A DNA stretch of 64,000 nt, taken from assembly GCF_000717335.1 (NCBI RefSeq), contig NZ_JNYZ01000049.1, forward strand, positions 25,791-89,790. The letters are read 5' to 3'. Every line of letters begins with the position of its first letter. Position 1 is the stretch's first letter. Below the pieces are notes generated by a model, which worked only from the letters and a program-made list of their open reading frames with translations, had not been told where the DNA came from and made no database searches. A program made the translations under genes and the position numbers. Positions 16,876-25,487 of this stretch are shown here, piece after piece. Origin of the DNA: Amycolatopsis jejuensis. Its GTDB lineage: Bacteria > Actinomycetota > Actinomycetes > Mycobacteriales > Pseudonocardiaceae.

Positions 16876-18489
16876 GTGAGCGATCTCATCAACCACCGCA
16901 TCCGCCGCTCGTGGACCGAGCGCGGGGCGGGTGCCGCCGCGCTGCCCGAGCGGGCGGTTCGGTGGCTTGACCAGCGTATCGGCCGGATCGGCCCGGATCG
17001 AGACACAAAGCCGGTTTCGCCCCGTTCGGTGACCGAGTCCGCGGTGAGTGTGCCCGTCCGTACCGAATTCGAGGACGCTCTCGGGCCGGATCACGTCCTG
17101 TTCGACCCCCAGGAACGGCTCGGCCGCACCGGTGGTCTGTCCTATCTGGACCTGCTGCGCACGCGCACCGGTGACGAGACCGTGCCGGTCCCCGACGCCG
17201 TGCTGCTGCCAGGTGACCCGGACGAGGTGCAGGCGGTGCTCGACATCTGCGTGCGGCACGACATCGGCGTGGTCCCGTTCGGCGGCGGAACGTCGGTGGT
17301 CGGCGGGGTCGCGGCGCTGCGCGGGGACAAGTCCGCGGTGGTCGTGCTCGACCTGGAGCGGCTCGACGACCTGGTGTCGGTGGACGACGTTTCGCGGATT
17401 GCGGTGCTGCAGGCAGGCGTGCGAGGGCCGGAGGCAGAACGGCTGCTGGCGGCGCACGGGTACACGCTCGGCCACGTACCGCAGTCGTTCGAACGGGCCA
17501 CGATCGGCGGGTTCGCGGCGACTCGGTCGGCTGGGCAGGCTTCGGCCGGGTATGGGCGGTTCGAGGACATGGTCACGGGGGTCCGGTTGGCGACGCCCAA
17601 GGGGGAGTGGCGGCTCGGGGTCGCGCCTGCGTCGGCGGCTGGGCCGGATTTGCGGCAGTTGGCGGTGGGGAGTGAGGGCGCGCTCGGGGTGATCACCGAG
17701 GTCGCGCTGCGGGTACGGCCGCTGCCGGACCATCGGCATTACGAAGGCTGGGTCGTAGACGGCTGGGACGGCGGGGCCGCCGCGGTGCGGAAGCTGGCGC
17801 AGGAACATGCGCTTGCAGATGTCACCCGGCTGTCCGATGTGGACGAGACGGCGGTGTCGTTTGCGCTCAATGCCGGGTGGAAAACCTCGCTGCTGCGCGG
17901 ATATTTGCGCGCACGCGGGATGCGTAGTCCGTGTCTGTTGATCGTCGGCTGGGAAGGGGACGTGGTTGGCCGGCGGCGGCGGACGTCGGCGTTGCTGCGT
18001 CGCGCGGGGGCTCGGCGGATCGGGAAGGCGCTCGGCGAATCGTGGCGGCACGGGCGGTTCTCCGGTCCACGGCAGCGGGATGTGTTGCTGGACCTCGGAG
18101 TGTGCGTAGAAACTCTCGAGACGGCGGCGTACTGGTCCAATTTGGACGAGTTGCACGACGCGGTGCGGGCGGCGCTGGTCTCGTCACTCGGCCAGGCGAT
18201 TGTGATGTGCCACGTTTCGCATGCTTACGAAACCGGTGCGTCGCTGTATTTCACGGTGCTCACTTCGCGCGACGACCGTGACCCGATCGGACAGTGGCAG
18301 CGTGCGAAAGCGGCTGCGTGCGAGGCGATCACGGGCATTGGCACGATCACGCACCATCATGCGGTCGGGGTGGATCATGCGCCGTATCTGGAAGCGGAAA
18401 TCGGGCGGATCGGTGTCGACGTGTTGCGGGCGGCCAAGTCCGCGGTCGATCCGACCGGAATCCTGAACCCCGGAAAACTGCTCGGCTGA
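16876..18489 (+). CDS. FAD-binding oxidase, alkyldihydroxyacetonephosphate-synthase-like
   Basis: This 537-residue flavoprotein of the vanillyl-alcohol-oxidase fold is closest to alkyl-DHAP synthase. The PP-loop GVVPFGGGTSVVGGV binds FAD; FERATIGGFAATRSAGQASAGYGRFEDMV and GSEGALGVITEVALRV complete the FAD domain. The C-terminal part contains ITHHHAVGVDH, the His-rich segment of this family, and ends DPTGILNPGKLLG. The GTG at 16876 (VSDLINHR) is chosen because the longer ORF would overlap the divergent TetR start. Whether it makes ether lipids or oxidises another hydroxyacid is not known; the adjacent glpD supports glycerol-phosphate chemistry. Confidence 0.85.
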   Translation: MSDLINHRIRRSWTERGAGAAALPERAVRWLDQRIGRIGPDRDTKPVSPRSVTESAVSVPVRTEFEDALGPDHVLFDPQERLGRTGGLSYLDLLRTRTGDETVPVPDAVLLPGDPDEVQAVLDICVRHDIGVVPFGGGTSVVGGVAALRGDKSAVVVLDLERLDDLVSVDDVSRIAVLQAGVRGPEAERLLAAHGYTLGHVPQSFERATIGGFAATRSAGQASAGYGRFEDMVTGVRLATPKGEWRLGVAPASAAGPDLRQLAVGSEGALGVITEVALRVRPLPDHRHYEGWVVDGWDGGAAAVRKLAQEHALADVTRLSDVDETAVSFALNAGWKTSLLRGYLRARGMRSPCLLIVGWEGDVVGRRRRTSALLRRAGARRIGKALGESWRHGRFSGPRQRDVLLDLGVCVETLETAAYWSNLDELHDAVRAALVSSLGQAIVMCHVSHAYETGASLYFTVLTSRDDRDPIGQWQRAKAAACEAITGIGTITHHHAVGVDHAPYLEAEIGRIGVDVLRAAKSAVDPTGILNPGKLLG

Positions 18490-18508
18490 ACGCGTCCGCG
18501 CGGGCAGA

Positions 18509-19270
18509 ATGTCGTCCGTGACCGATGCAGTGGGTTCCTTTCCGCAGTACGAAGTGTTCGCCGACGATTTTCTCGACCATGCGCAAGATGGTTTCTACAA
18601 CGCGCATTACGACCGGCCTGCTTGCCTGGAACTGCTGGGCGATGTTGCCGGTCTGCACGTTCTCGACGCGGCGTGCGGGCCGGGCCTGTATGCCGAAGAA
18701 CTGACGGCTCGCGGCGCGCAGGTGACCGGGTTCGATCTCAGTCCGCGGATGGTGGAGTTGAGCCGGGAGCGGGTGCCTGCGGGGGAATTCCGCGTGCAAA
18801 ACCTGGCCGAGCCGATTTCATGGCTGCCCGACGCGTCCGTCGACCGGGTGTTGTTCGCGCTGGCGCTGGAGTATGTGGATGACCGGGTGGCCGCGCTGCG
18901 TGAACTGCGCCGCGTGTTACGTCCGGATGGTGCGCTGGTGCTGTCCCGGCAGCATCCCTTCGGCGACTGGCTGCGCCATGGCGGGAATTACTTCGAAGAC
19001 CGCGTGATCGAGGAGGTCTGGAGCCGCGGCTGGCGGGTGCGGTATTGGCTTACGCCGCTGGAGCGGACGTGTGACGAGCTGCGCGAGGCTGGGTTCCTGA
19101 TCGAACAGCTTCGAGAGGGCCGTCCCCCGGCGGCGGCTGCGGAGGTGGACCCGGAGCGCCACGCCCGCCTGGACCGCGAACCGATCGGCTTCCTGGCGAT
19201 CCGGGCGGTCCCTTCACGGACCTGCGGCTGGCCCGCTGAAGTCCGTGAAGGGAACCATGAGGGAATCTGA
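18509..19270 (+). CDS. SAM-dependent methyltransferase (class I), C-terminus fused to a repeat
   Basis: This 253-residue class I methyltransferase has motif I VLDAACGPGLYAEEL near residues 50-64, the acidic FDLSPRMVEL loop and the post-II segment ALEYVDDRVAALRELRRVLRPDGALVLS. It methylates an unidentified small molecule in the cytoplasm. The ORF starts at ATG 18509, with a GTG at 18518 as alternative. The last eleven codons (AEVREGNHEGI) and the stop are supplied by the left half of the dispersed palindrome at 19238-19298, so the native end has been replaced or extended. Confidence 0.82.
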   Translation: MSSVTDAVGSFPQYEVFADDFLDHAQDGFYNAHYDRPACLELLGDVAGLHVLDAACGPGLYAEELTARGAQVTGFDLSPRMVELSRERVPAGEFRVQNLAEPISWLPDASVDRVLFALALEYVDDRVAALRELRRVLRPDGALVLSRQHPFGDWLRHGGNYFEDRVIEEVWSRGWRVRYWLTPLERTCDELREAGFLIEQLREGRPPAAAAEVDPERHARLDREPIGFLAIRAVPSRTCGWPAEVREGNHEGI

Positions 19271-19298
19271 TTCCGTGAAGGTTCCCTTCACGGACTTC
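19238..19298. repeat. Dispersed GTGAAGGGAACC palindrome, copy 1
   Basis: Perfect 19-bp arms GAAGTCCGTGAAGGGAACC (19238-19256) and their complement (19280-19298) flank a core containing GGAAT-CTG-ATTCC. The left half is translated as the end of the methyltransferase gene. Both strands are open and encode a KGT..ESDS..VPFT-like peptide. Related copies are at 34924-34970 and 63902-63933. Confidence 0.9.
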
Positions 19299-19917
19299 GG
19301 CGCATCGGGGGGAGCACGGTGCAGGTCGGCAGGCCGTGTCCGGAGGCTGGGTTGCCGATCAACGACGCAGCTTCGGCTTGGGGGAGGTCGGCGACGCGGA
19401 CGGGAGCGTTGCCGACCAGCAGCGGGTAGCGGATCGGCGACGCGCCGACGTACGCGTGCACGCCGGTGAGCGGACTGCCGTCGAGCCGGATGTCCGCACC
19501 GTCCAGCACCGCGAGGTCGTACCGGTTCCCGCGGCCCTCGCAGACGTCCAGTACGGCCAGCTGCTCCGGCGTCGCAAACCACACGAAGTGCTCTTCGACC
19601 GCACCCGGCAGTGCGGTCAGTGTGGCCGGACGCTGCCCGTCGCGAGCGCGCAGCCCGGCTGCCCATACCGCAGCCAGGCCAGTGCACCGCACTTTCGCGG
19701 CGACAACGGGTCCGGTCAGCCCCAGATTCGTCCGCAACCAGGTGATCTTCGACGGGCAAGCGTTCGACCCGTATGCCAGCACCGGTGTGCGCGAACGCCA
19801 CCCCGACGGCGCCGCGTCCAGGGGGTGACCGGCGCCGTCGAGGTGGACGTACGAACAGTCCGGCCGTGCGCCGGGGTACGGGTCGGCCGGGTAGTCCGCG
19901 TCGAGGAAGAGGGTCAG
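19288..19917 (-). CDS. Gamma-glutamylcyclotransferase/AIG2-like protein
   Basis: The protein has the [17 protein letters not shown] motif (Y-G-S-N glycine-rich loop) of the GGCT/AIG2 fold and a YRFP-like ending in its central [20 protein letters not shown] region. The only ATG/GTG-type start at 19782 (164 residues) would begin at that loop; but the frame upstream reads [24 protein letters not shown], which looks coding back to a CTG at 19917 that overlaps the stop of the upstream dehydrogenase (CTGA). I therefore give the longer form (209 residues) with a possible CTG start. Substrate is unknown; linkage to mycothiol metabolism is suggestive, since GGCTs act on glutamyl-like thiol compounds. 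Confidence 0.65.
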   Translation of the reverse strand: MTLFLDADYPADPYPGARPDCSYVHLDGAGHPLDAAPSGWRSRTPVLAYGSNACPSKITWLRTNLGLTGPVVAAKVRCTGLAAVWAAGLRARDGQRPATLTALPGAVEEHFVWFATPEQLAVLDVCEGRGNRYDLAVLDGADIRLDGSPLTGVHAYVGASPIRYPLLVGNAPVRVADLPQAEAASLIGNPASGHGLPTCTVLPPMRRSP

Positions 19918-21011
19918 AACTCCACCACGCTACGCAGGACGTCGCCGTGGTGCATGCGTTCGAAGGCCTGCTCCACGCCGTCCACGCCGATCCGCTCGGT
20001 GACGAACTTGTCCAGCGGCAGCCTGCCCTGCAGGTACAGGTCGACCAGCATCGGGAAATCGCGCGACGGCAGGCAATCTCCGTACCAGGACGACTTCAGC
20101 GAGCCGCCGCGGGAGAAGAAATCGATCAGGGGCAGGTCGTTGAGCTTCATGTCCGGTGTCGGCACGCCGACCAGCACCACGGTTCCGGCGAGGTCTCGGC
20201 CGTAGAACGCCTGTCGCCACGTTTCGGGGCGGCCGACGGCGTCGATCACCACATCCGGGCCGAAGGAGTGCGTCGCGTCCTGCATGGCGGCTACCACGTC
20301 GGCCTCGGTCAGGTTGCGGCTGTTCACCGTGTGCGTGGCGCCGAAATCCTTGGCCCACCCCAGTTTCCGGTCGTCGGTGTCGATGGCGACGATGGTGGTC
20401 GCGCCTGCCAGATGCGCGCCCGCGATGGCGGCGTCACCCACGCCGCCGCAGCCGATCACCGCCACCGAATCGCCGCGGCTGACTGCGCCGGTGTTGATCG
20501 CCGCGCCCAGCCCGGCCATCACCCCGCAGCCCAGCAGCCCAGCGACCGCAGGCTCGGCGGCCTCGTCGACCTTCGTGCACTGTCCACTGTGGACCAAAGT
20601 CTTGTCCAGGAACGCGCCGACGCCCAACGCGGGCGAGAGCTTCGTGCCGTCAGTGAGAGTCATCGGCTGCTCGGCGTTGAAGGTGGAGAAGCAGTACCAC
20701 GGTTTCCCGCGCTTGCACGCCCGGCAGGTGCCGCAGACCGCACGCCAGTTGAGGATCACGTAGTCGCCCGGCGCCAGGTCAGTGACGCCCGCGCCGACCT
20801 TGTCCACGCGACCCGCTGCCTCGTGCCCGAGCAGGAACGGGAACTCGTCGTTGATGCCGCCCTCGCGGTAGTGCAGGTCGGTGTGGCAGACCCCGCACGC
20901 CTGCACCGAGACGACCGCCTCACCCGGCCCGGGATCCGGCACCACCACCGTTTCGAGCGTGACCGGCTGTCCCTTTGCCCGCGACACGACTCCCTGGACC
21001 TCGTACGGCAT
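19914..21011 (-). CDS. mscR: S-(hydroxymethyl)mycothiol dehydrogenase
   Basis: This 365-residue zinc alcohol dehydrogenase of the mycothiol-dependent formaldehyde dehydrogenase group oxidises S-hydroxymethyl-mycothiol with NAD. It also acts on S-nitrosomycothiol. Catalytic zinc ligands are in [14 protein letters not shown] and GHEAAGRVD; structural zinc cysteines in [15 protein letters not shown]; the Rossmann segment is [19 protein letters not shown]. The sequence NWRAVCGTC and the [12 protein letters not shown] loop are typical of this subgroup. ATG 21011 is chosen because AAGGGA lies seven bases upstream; a GTG at 21017 is also in frame. Its stop overlaps the start of the GGCT-like gene. 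Confidence 0.88.
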   Translation of the reverse strand: MPYEVQGVVSRAKGQPVTLETVVVPDPGPGEAVVSVQACGVCHTDLHYREGGINDEFPFLLGHEAAGRVDKVGAGVTDLAPGDYVILNWRAVCGTCRACKRGKPWYCFSTFNAEQPMTLTDGTKLSPALGVGAFLDKTLVHSGQCTKVDEAAEPAVAGLLGCGVMAGLGAAINTGAVSRGDSVAVIGCGGVGDAAIAGAHLAGATTIVAIDTDDRKLGWAKDFGATHTVNSRNLTEADVVAAMQDATHSFGPDVVIDAVGRPETWRQAFYGRDLAGTVVLVGVPTPDMKLNDLPLIDFFSRGGSLKSSWYGDCLPSRDFPMLVDLYLQGRLPLDKFVTERIGVDGVEQAFERMHHGDVLRSVVEF

Positions 21012-21052
21012 GCGCACATCCCTTCGGCACCTGACGGATCATGCGACAATAC

Positions 21053-22303
21053 TCACGAAGGCGTGATGACGTAAACGATTCCGCCGGGACCACTCGCCAC
21101 GTTGCCGCTTTCGGTGTACCGCTTCGTGCGCAGCCAGATCTTTTCGAACTGGGCACGCGGGTACACGGTGCGTACCCGGTCGTTGGAGTTCGCGGCAGGA
21201 TCGTTCGTGATCACGTCGCCCGCTCGGGTGAAACCGATCACCACCATGAGGTGACCGGACGTGCCGTACCCGGCGCCGTCGAGCTCGCTGGACAGGAACG
21301 ACTGCGAGGTGATCACCGGGATTCCGCGCGCCAGGTAACCCTCGAGGGCGGTGAGGTCGGGCAACCGGGTGATGTGCCCGCGCAGGCCGAGTGTCGCGGC
21401 GTACGCGGTGTTGAAGGGCCAGTTGCCGGTGCCGTCGTAGGCGTGGTCGTAGGTGCCACGGGCGGCGTAGACCACCGATCGGTCCTGGTAGTCCGGCGGG
21501 ATCCAGTCCATCTGCCGCTCGGTGGGTGCACGGCCCCAGTACTCGGCGACCATCTCCGTCGCGACCGGGCTGCACCACGCCTCGCCACCACCGCCGTACT
21601 CCGGGAACTGTCCTTTGTGGAGGTTCTGGGCGAACGGCGGCACGCTGAGCTCGATCCCGCTGGCCTGGCCGGGTTTCGTGGGCGGGACGTCGAACCGGTC
21701 GGGGATGTTCGAGGTCATCGCGCCGAGCGCGGACAGCGTCGGCGTGCTTGGCGACCCTGCTTCGCGGTACAGCGTCACGCGCAGCTGATACGAGCGGAGC
21801 GTGACGCCGTCCTGCATCACGAGCGTGTCAACGTCGACGTAGGCGTTTCCGTCGCTCTGCCCGTCGACGCTGGTGCGCTGGATGTCGGCGTCCCCGCTGG
21901 CCCAGCGGCCCATGGTGTACCAGGGGGTTTGGGTGCCGGTGGACGTGCGGCCGCGCGCTTGCACCTCCAGCCACGTTTTGGCCGGGGTGCGCGCATTCCA
22001 CGACGCGATCAGTTGAGTGGCGTCGAAACCCGGCCGGTACAGCGGCGACGTCCAGGTGCCGTATTCATAGGTACGCGTGGTGCCGAGCCCCGGTTCGGCG
22101 TGCTCGACACTGCCTGCCGGATGCGTGATCCGCAGGCCTTTGTGACCGACGGCGAGGCCGTCGAGGCGTCCGGCGGACAGCGAGCCGGCGGACCATTCGT
22201 GGTAGTCGATGGCTCCAGTGTGCCGCGGTGCCGCGATGGCCTGCGTCGCACCGGTGGTGAGCATGGCAATGGTCAGTAACGTGCACAATCCGCGAACCCG
22301 CAT
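21053..22303 (-). CDS. Secreted C39-family peptidase-like protein
   Basis: This 416-residue exported protein begins with a Sec signal peptide (MRVRGLCTLLTIAML, predicted cleavage after AIA near residue 24). An N-terminal beta-rich domain of about 170 residues leads to a C39-like papain-fold domain with the catalytic Cys in GEAWCSPVATEMVAEYW, the His in GHLMVVIGFTRAG and a following Asn/Asp in VITNDPAAN. Such proteins are common in Actinobacteria; unlike bacteriocin-processing C39 peptidases there is no ABC transporter attached. Substrate unknown. It lies upstream of the mycothiol dehydrogenase on the same strand with 41 nt between them. Confidence 0.8.
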   Translation of the reverse strand: MRVRGLCTLLTIAMLTTGATQAIAAPRHTGAIDYHEWSAGSLSAGRLDGLAVGHKGLRITHPAGSVEHAEPGLGTTRTYEYGTWTSPLYRPGFDATQLIASWNARTPAKTWLEVQARGRTSTGTQTPWYTMGRWASGDADIQRTSVDGQSDGNAYVDVDTLVMQDGVTLRSYQLRVTLYREAGSPSTPTLSALGAMTSNIPDRFDVPPTKPGQASGIELSVPPFAQNLHKGQFPEYGGGGEAWCSPVATEMVAEYWGRAPTERQMDWIPPDYQDRSVVYAARGTYDHAYDGTGNWPFNTAYAATLGLRGHITRLPDLTALEGYLARGIPVITSQSFLSSELDGAGYGTSGHLMVVIGFTRAGDVITNDPAANSNDRVRTVYPRAQFEKIWLRTKRYTESGNVASGPGGIVYVITPS

Positions 22304-22370
22304 TCCGGCTCCGTCCCCAGTCTTAGCCAGAGATTTTCACCTTGTCGAGCGGGTAAGTAAAGAGCTGGCG

Positions 22371-22772
22371 TCAGAGCACTGCCTGCGTCTGGGTGACTTT
22401 CGCGGCCAGTTTCCCTGCGTCGTCACGGATTTCCGTCTCGACGACGATGACCCGGCGCCCGGCGTGCAATGGTCTGGACGACGCAGTGGCGTACCCCGAA
22501 CGGACGCCGCGCAGGAAGTTCGTCTTGGACTCCAGCGTGGTCGTGCCTTGCGCACCTTCGGGCAGGTTGAGGAACGCGCACATGGCACCGGTCGAATCGG
22601 CGAGCGCCATCAGCACGCCGCCGTGCAACGTGTCCCCGGCGGTGCACAGCGACGCGTCCCACGCGAGCCGGCTGCGGACCAGGTCCGCGCCGTGCTCCAG
22701 TACCTCGATGCCGAGCCGTTCGCTGAACGGCATCGTCTTGTGGAACAGCTGGGTACCTTCGACGTCGGTCAT
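22371..22772 (-). CDS. PaaI-type hotdog-fold thioesterase
   Basis: This 133-residue single hotdog domain of the PaaI/YbgC-like acyl-CoA thioesterase group has the central helix with the active-site loop TLHGGVLMALADSTGAMCAF (H-G-G-V, Asp) and the following strand TTLESKTNFLRGVRSG. It should hydrolyse an acyl- or aryl-CoA in the cytoplasm. It stands between the secreted C39 gene and the phosphoesterase gene, all on the minus strand with 50-70 nt gaps, and could be independently transcribed. Confidence 0.85.
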   Translation of the reverse strand: MTDVEGTQLFHKTMPFSERLGIEVLEHGADLVRSRLAWDASLCTAGDTLHGGVLMALADSTGAMCAFLNLPEGAQGTTTLESKTNFLRGVRSGYATASSRPLHAGRRVIVVETEIRDDAGKLAAKVTQTQAVL

Positions 22773-22824
22773 GTCCGGCAGTCAACCGCACGCGGGTGCA
22801 TGGCGTCGATTACCCCGCGGGTAA

Positions 22825-24555
22825 TCAACCGAGTGGGTTGGGGAGCAGCAGCTCGGTGTTGTGGTCGCCGGGGGCGCCGACGCGGCCGAGGTCCGCGTGG
22901 AGGTCGTTGTAGGAGAACTCGCGATACAGCGAGGCGAGCGCTTCGGGCGTGCTCGCGGAATAGTCGACGGCGTAGGGGGCGTCGGCCTCGATCAGCGTGG
23001 TGAAGAGGGAAAGCGTGCCGTCGTGGTTGTCGGCGAGCTCGATGATGCGCGCGTGCTGCGGGAAGTCGATGTGGCTCGCGGTGTTGATTTCCCAGAAGCT
23101 TTGCGCCGGGGTGCTGCCGACGTGCGCGGTGATCTTGTTGAGGTGCGTGTGCCCGTTGACCCACGCCAGCACGTTCGGGAACCGCTTCAGCAGCGCGACG
23201 AACGTGTCGCCGCCCAGCCGTGGGTCGAGGAGATGGCGGGCGTCGGGGAGGAGGTTGCCCATGGTGTCGCTGGTGTGGTGGCTGAAGAGGAGGAAGAGCT
23301 CGTCGGTGACGGAGTGGGTGACCTTGCGGCCGAAGAAGTCGTAGTACGTCGAACTGCCGCGCTTGAGCGTTGCCTCGAGCCAGCTGAGCTGACGGAGCCC
23401 GATCGACCCGTCGGCGAGCCCGCCCTGCGTGGTGGTGTCGAGGCTGATCCCGGTGACGCCGGGCGCGATGCGGAAGGGGTAGTAGACGTCGAGACCGTCG
23501 GCGTTGGCACCGGTGAAACCGTGCCCGACGGGGCCAGGTCCGGTGTGCTCCGCGGCGAGGTGAGCCCTGACGAACTCCGCGGTGCTGAACGGCCGCCGCC
23601 GCGCGTCTGGCGTGACCTCGCGAACCGTGCCGCTCCCGCCGAACAGCTCGCCGATCGGGACGTTCTGCCCTTGCCGGATGGCCGTCCCGAGCTTCCTCGC
23701 GGTGCTCTCGTCCTTGCCGATGATCTTGTATTTGCCGGTGTACCAGCCTTCGATGCCCGGAATGCCCTCGGGCAACGTGCCGACGACGCTGTCGTCGTGA
23801 TTGCCGAACGTGCAGTACCACGGCAGGTCGAGCCCAGGTGCGGTGAAGGGTTTGATGCTGGCGTCGAGTAGCCCGGGGACCTGCGGAAAGCCCTTCTTGG
23901 TGTAGTCGTCGGCGAGGCGGGTGCCCGGGTTCCAGAAGGCCGGGTTGCCGGATGCCTGGACGCCCTCGTACCGCTTGGGGTCACCGGAATTCGGCGTGAT
24001 CGGCCCGCCGTTGAGGGTGGTGAGGAACCAGTCGAGCTCGATCAGCTCGTGGTTGTCGGTGTTGTCGCCGGTGGTCACGACGAAGTCGAACGTTCGCCCG
24101 GTGAACGGCCCTGTGCCGACCCGGTTGACCCGCTGGACGAGCGCGGTGGTCGCGACCGCCCCGAGAACCTCCTGCGGCCGATGCGCCGACCCGATGAAGG
24201 GATGCAGGTACTCGAACCGCGCAGGGGACTCGGTGTCGGTGAAATGGAGGTCGGTGAACTGCACAAACGCCCCCAGCCCGGTCCGGCGATCGTCGCGTCC
24301 GGCCTTGCCTTCGAGAAGGTCCTCGCGGACGATGAGCGGCCACCCTGGCCCTGCGGTGAGACAGGAGTATCCTTTTTGGCCGTTTTGCGCTCCGACGGCG
24401 ACCTGCTCGAGTGTGGTGCCAGCAGTGCGGACGGCTCGGGTGGCCGTCCGCCGAAGGGCCCGGTCGAACGCGTTGGCGGTGGGGGTGCAGAGCAGCAGGC
24501 TCGCACTTGCGGCCCCTGCTGCTGTGGTGAATGCCCGCCTGGTCAGGTCCGCCAT
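22825..24555 (-). CDS. Tat-exported metallophosphoesterase (TIGR03767-like)
   Basis: This 576-residue calcineurin-like phosphoesterase matches the actinobacterial TIGR03767 type. It begins with a twin-arginine signal (MADLTRRAFTTAAGAASASL, cleavage near TANA). Metal-binding motifs appear in order: FVQFTDLHFTDTESP (D-x-H), TTGDNTDN (GD-x-x-D), CTFGNHDD (GNH), SHHTSDTM and NGHTHLNKI (GH-x-H). It is presumably secreted folded and dephosphorylates an external phosphoester. ATG 24555 follows GGGGAGGA. A long A/C-rich untranslated leader and an inverted repeat lie upstream, and phosphate control is plausible but not shown. Confidence 0.85.
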   Translation of the reverse strand: MADLTRRAFTTAAGAASASLLLCTPTANAFDRALRRTATRAVRTAGTTLEQVAVGAQNGQKGYSCLTAGPGWPLIVREDLLEGKAGRDDRRTGLGAFVQFTDLHFTDTESPARFEYLHPFIGSAHRPQEVLGAVATTALVQRVNRVGTGPFTGRTFDFVVTTGDNTDNHELIELDWFLTTLNGGPITPNSGDPKRYEGVQASGNPAFWNPGTRLADDYTKKGFPQVPGLLDASIKPFTAPGLDLPWYCTFGNHDDSVVGTLPEGIPGIEGWYTGKYKIIGKDESTARKLGTAIRQGQNVPIGELFGGSGTVREVTPDARRRPFSTAEFVRAHLAAEHTGPGPVGHGFTGANADGLDVYYPFRIAPGVTGISLDTTTQGGLADGSIGLRQLSWLEATLKRGSSTYYDFFGRKVTHSVTDELFLLFSHHTSDTMGNLLPDARHLLDPRLGGDTFVALLKRFPNVLAWVNGHTHLNKITAHVGSTPAQSFWEINTASHIDFPQHARIIELADNHDGTLSLFTTLIEADAPYAVDYSASTPEALASLYREFSYNDLHADLGRVGAPGDHNTELLLPNPLG

Positions 24556-25008
24556 GGGTTCCTCCCCGGTCCTCGCGTTGCCCGGCCGTTGCCTGTTGCT
24601 TCTGCCTTTGTTGTTGCCGCTGCCTTTGTCTCTGTCTTTGCTGTTGCTCTGGCACACTGCCGGACCCCGATGCACGGCCGGTGAACGAAACCGGAGCAAA
24701 ACGCGAAGCTCTCTCACATTAACCGTGACAACGGGCGAGACTCTGTCACAACGAGCAGCCCTGGACTACCGCCGAAGGTGGGGCAATGCCTCGGGGGTTG
24801 GCTGGCTGGGCCTGGGCTGAATCGCCCGTGGGCCTCCCTGCGGGTGTCTCTATCGCACCGGTCGGGACTGTTGGCCTGTCGCTGATGCCTGCGCTGCCCC
24901 GGTTTTCAGCGCTGGCGTCCGTGCTGCGCCGGTGGGTGGTGCTGACCTGCGGCTGGCGCTCGTGCTGCGCCGTCGCTCGTGCGGACCTGCCGCTGGCGCT
25001 CGTGCTGC
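24556..25008. other. Non-coding gap: A/C-rich leader and promoter region of the phosphoesterase
   Basis: Read on the minus strand, 24590-24655 is a simple A/C/G stretch of repeated CAACA and AAAGG words with little pairing potential, directly upstream of the phosphoesterase ribosome-binding site. Farther upstream, GTGACA (24725-24730) and TGTCAC (24744-24749) form an inverted repeat with a 13-nt gap in a locally AT-richer patch, a candidate operator. From 24780 on, GC-rich degenerate repeats begin (GCTGGCGCTCGTGCTGCGCC occurs twice). No gene is recognised. Confidence 0.6.
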
Positions 25009-25211
25009 GCCGGTCGCTCGTGTTGGCCCGCTGCTGATGCCCGCGCTGGGTCCGGTCGGCGGGGCTGGCTTGTTGTTCGCGTCTCGGCCGCGGTTGTTGC
25101 CGGTGCTCTGTGCCGGTCGCTCGTGTTGGCCCGCTGCTGATGCCCGCGCTGGGTCCGGTCGGCGGGGCTGGCTTGTTGTTCGCGTCTCGGCCGCGGTTGT
25201 TGCCGGTGCTC
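25009..25211. repeat. Perfect 103-bp tandem duplication
   Basis: The segment 25009-25108 is repeated without mismatch at 25112-25211, with period 103. Both copies start GCCGGTCGCTCGTGTTGG. It lies in a non-coding gap; short ORFs through it differ in frame between copies because 103 is not a multiple of three. The rest of the gap, 25212-25487, shows nothing I can name. Confidence 0.9.
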
Positions 25212-25487
25212 GTGTCGGTTTGTCGCCTGTGGGGTGGGCGTATGTGTGCTGATGTCCAGCCTGCGCGGGTCGTCGCTATGCGGCAGCCGGAAGAGCCGCG
25301 AATGCGGGCTTGTGGTTGACGTCAGGGCAGTGCTGGCTTCTGCCGCAATGTGGCAGGCGGATTGTCGTCACTGCCAGCAAGTCGCTGACGCCCTGATGCG
25401 GCTGGAATCCCGCAGATGACGCCTGCGCCGGGCGGAGTGCGTCGGCCCGACCGGCCACGGATGGGCGGCCGGTCGAGCCTCATGGGT

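Noticed and set aside
14692..18156. A 1154-residue minus-strand ORF spanning glpD, TetR and the flavoprotein
   Set aside because: Only its first part in genomic order (glpD, 14692-16218) is real; the rest is the compositional shadow of TetR and of the plus-strand flavoprotein, which carries the recognisable motifs.
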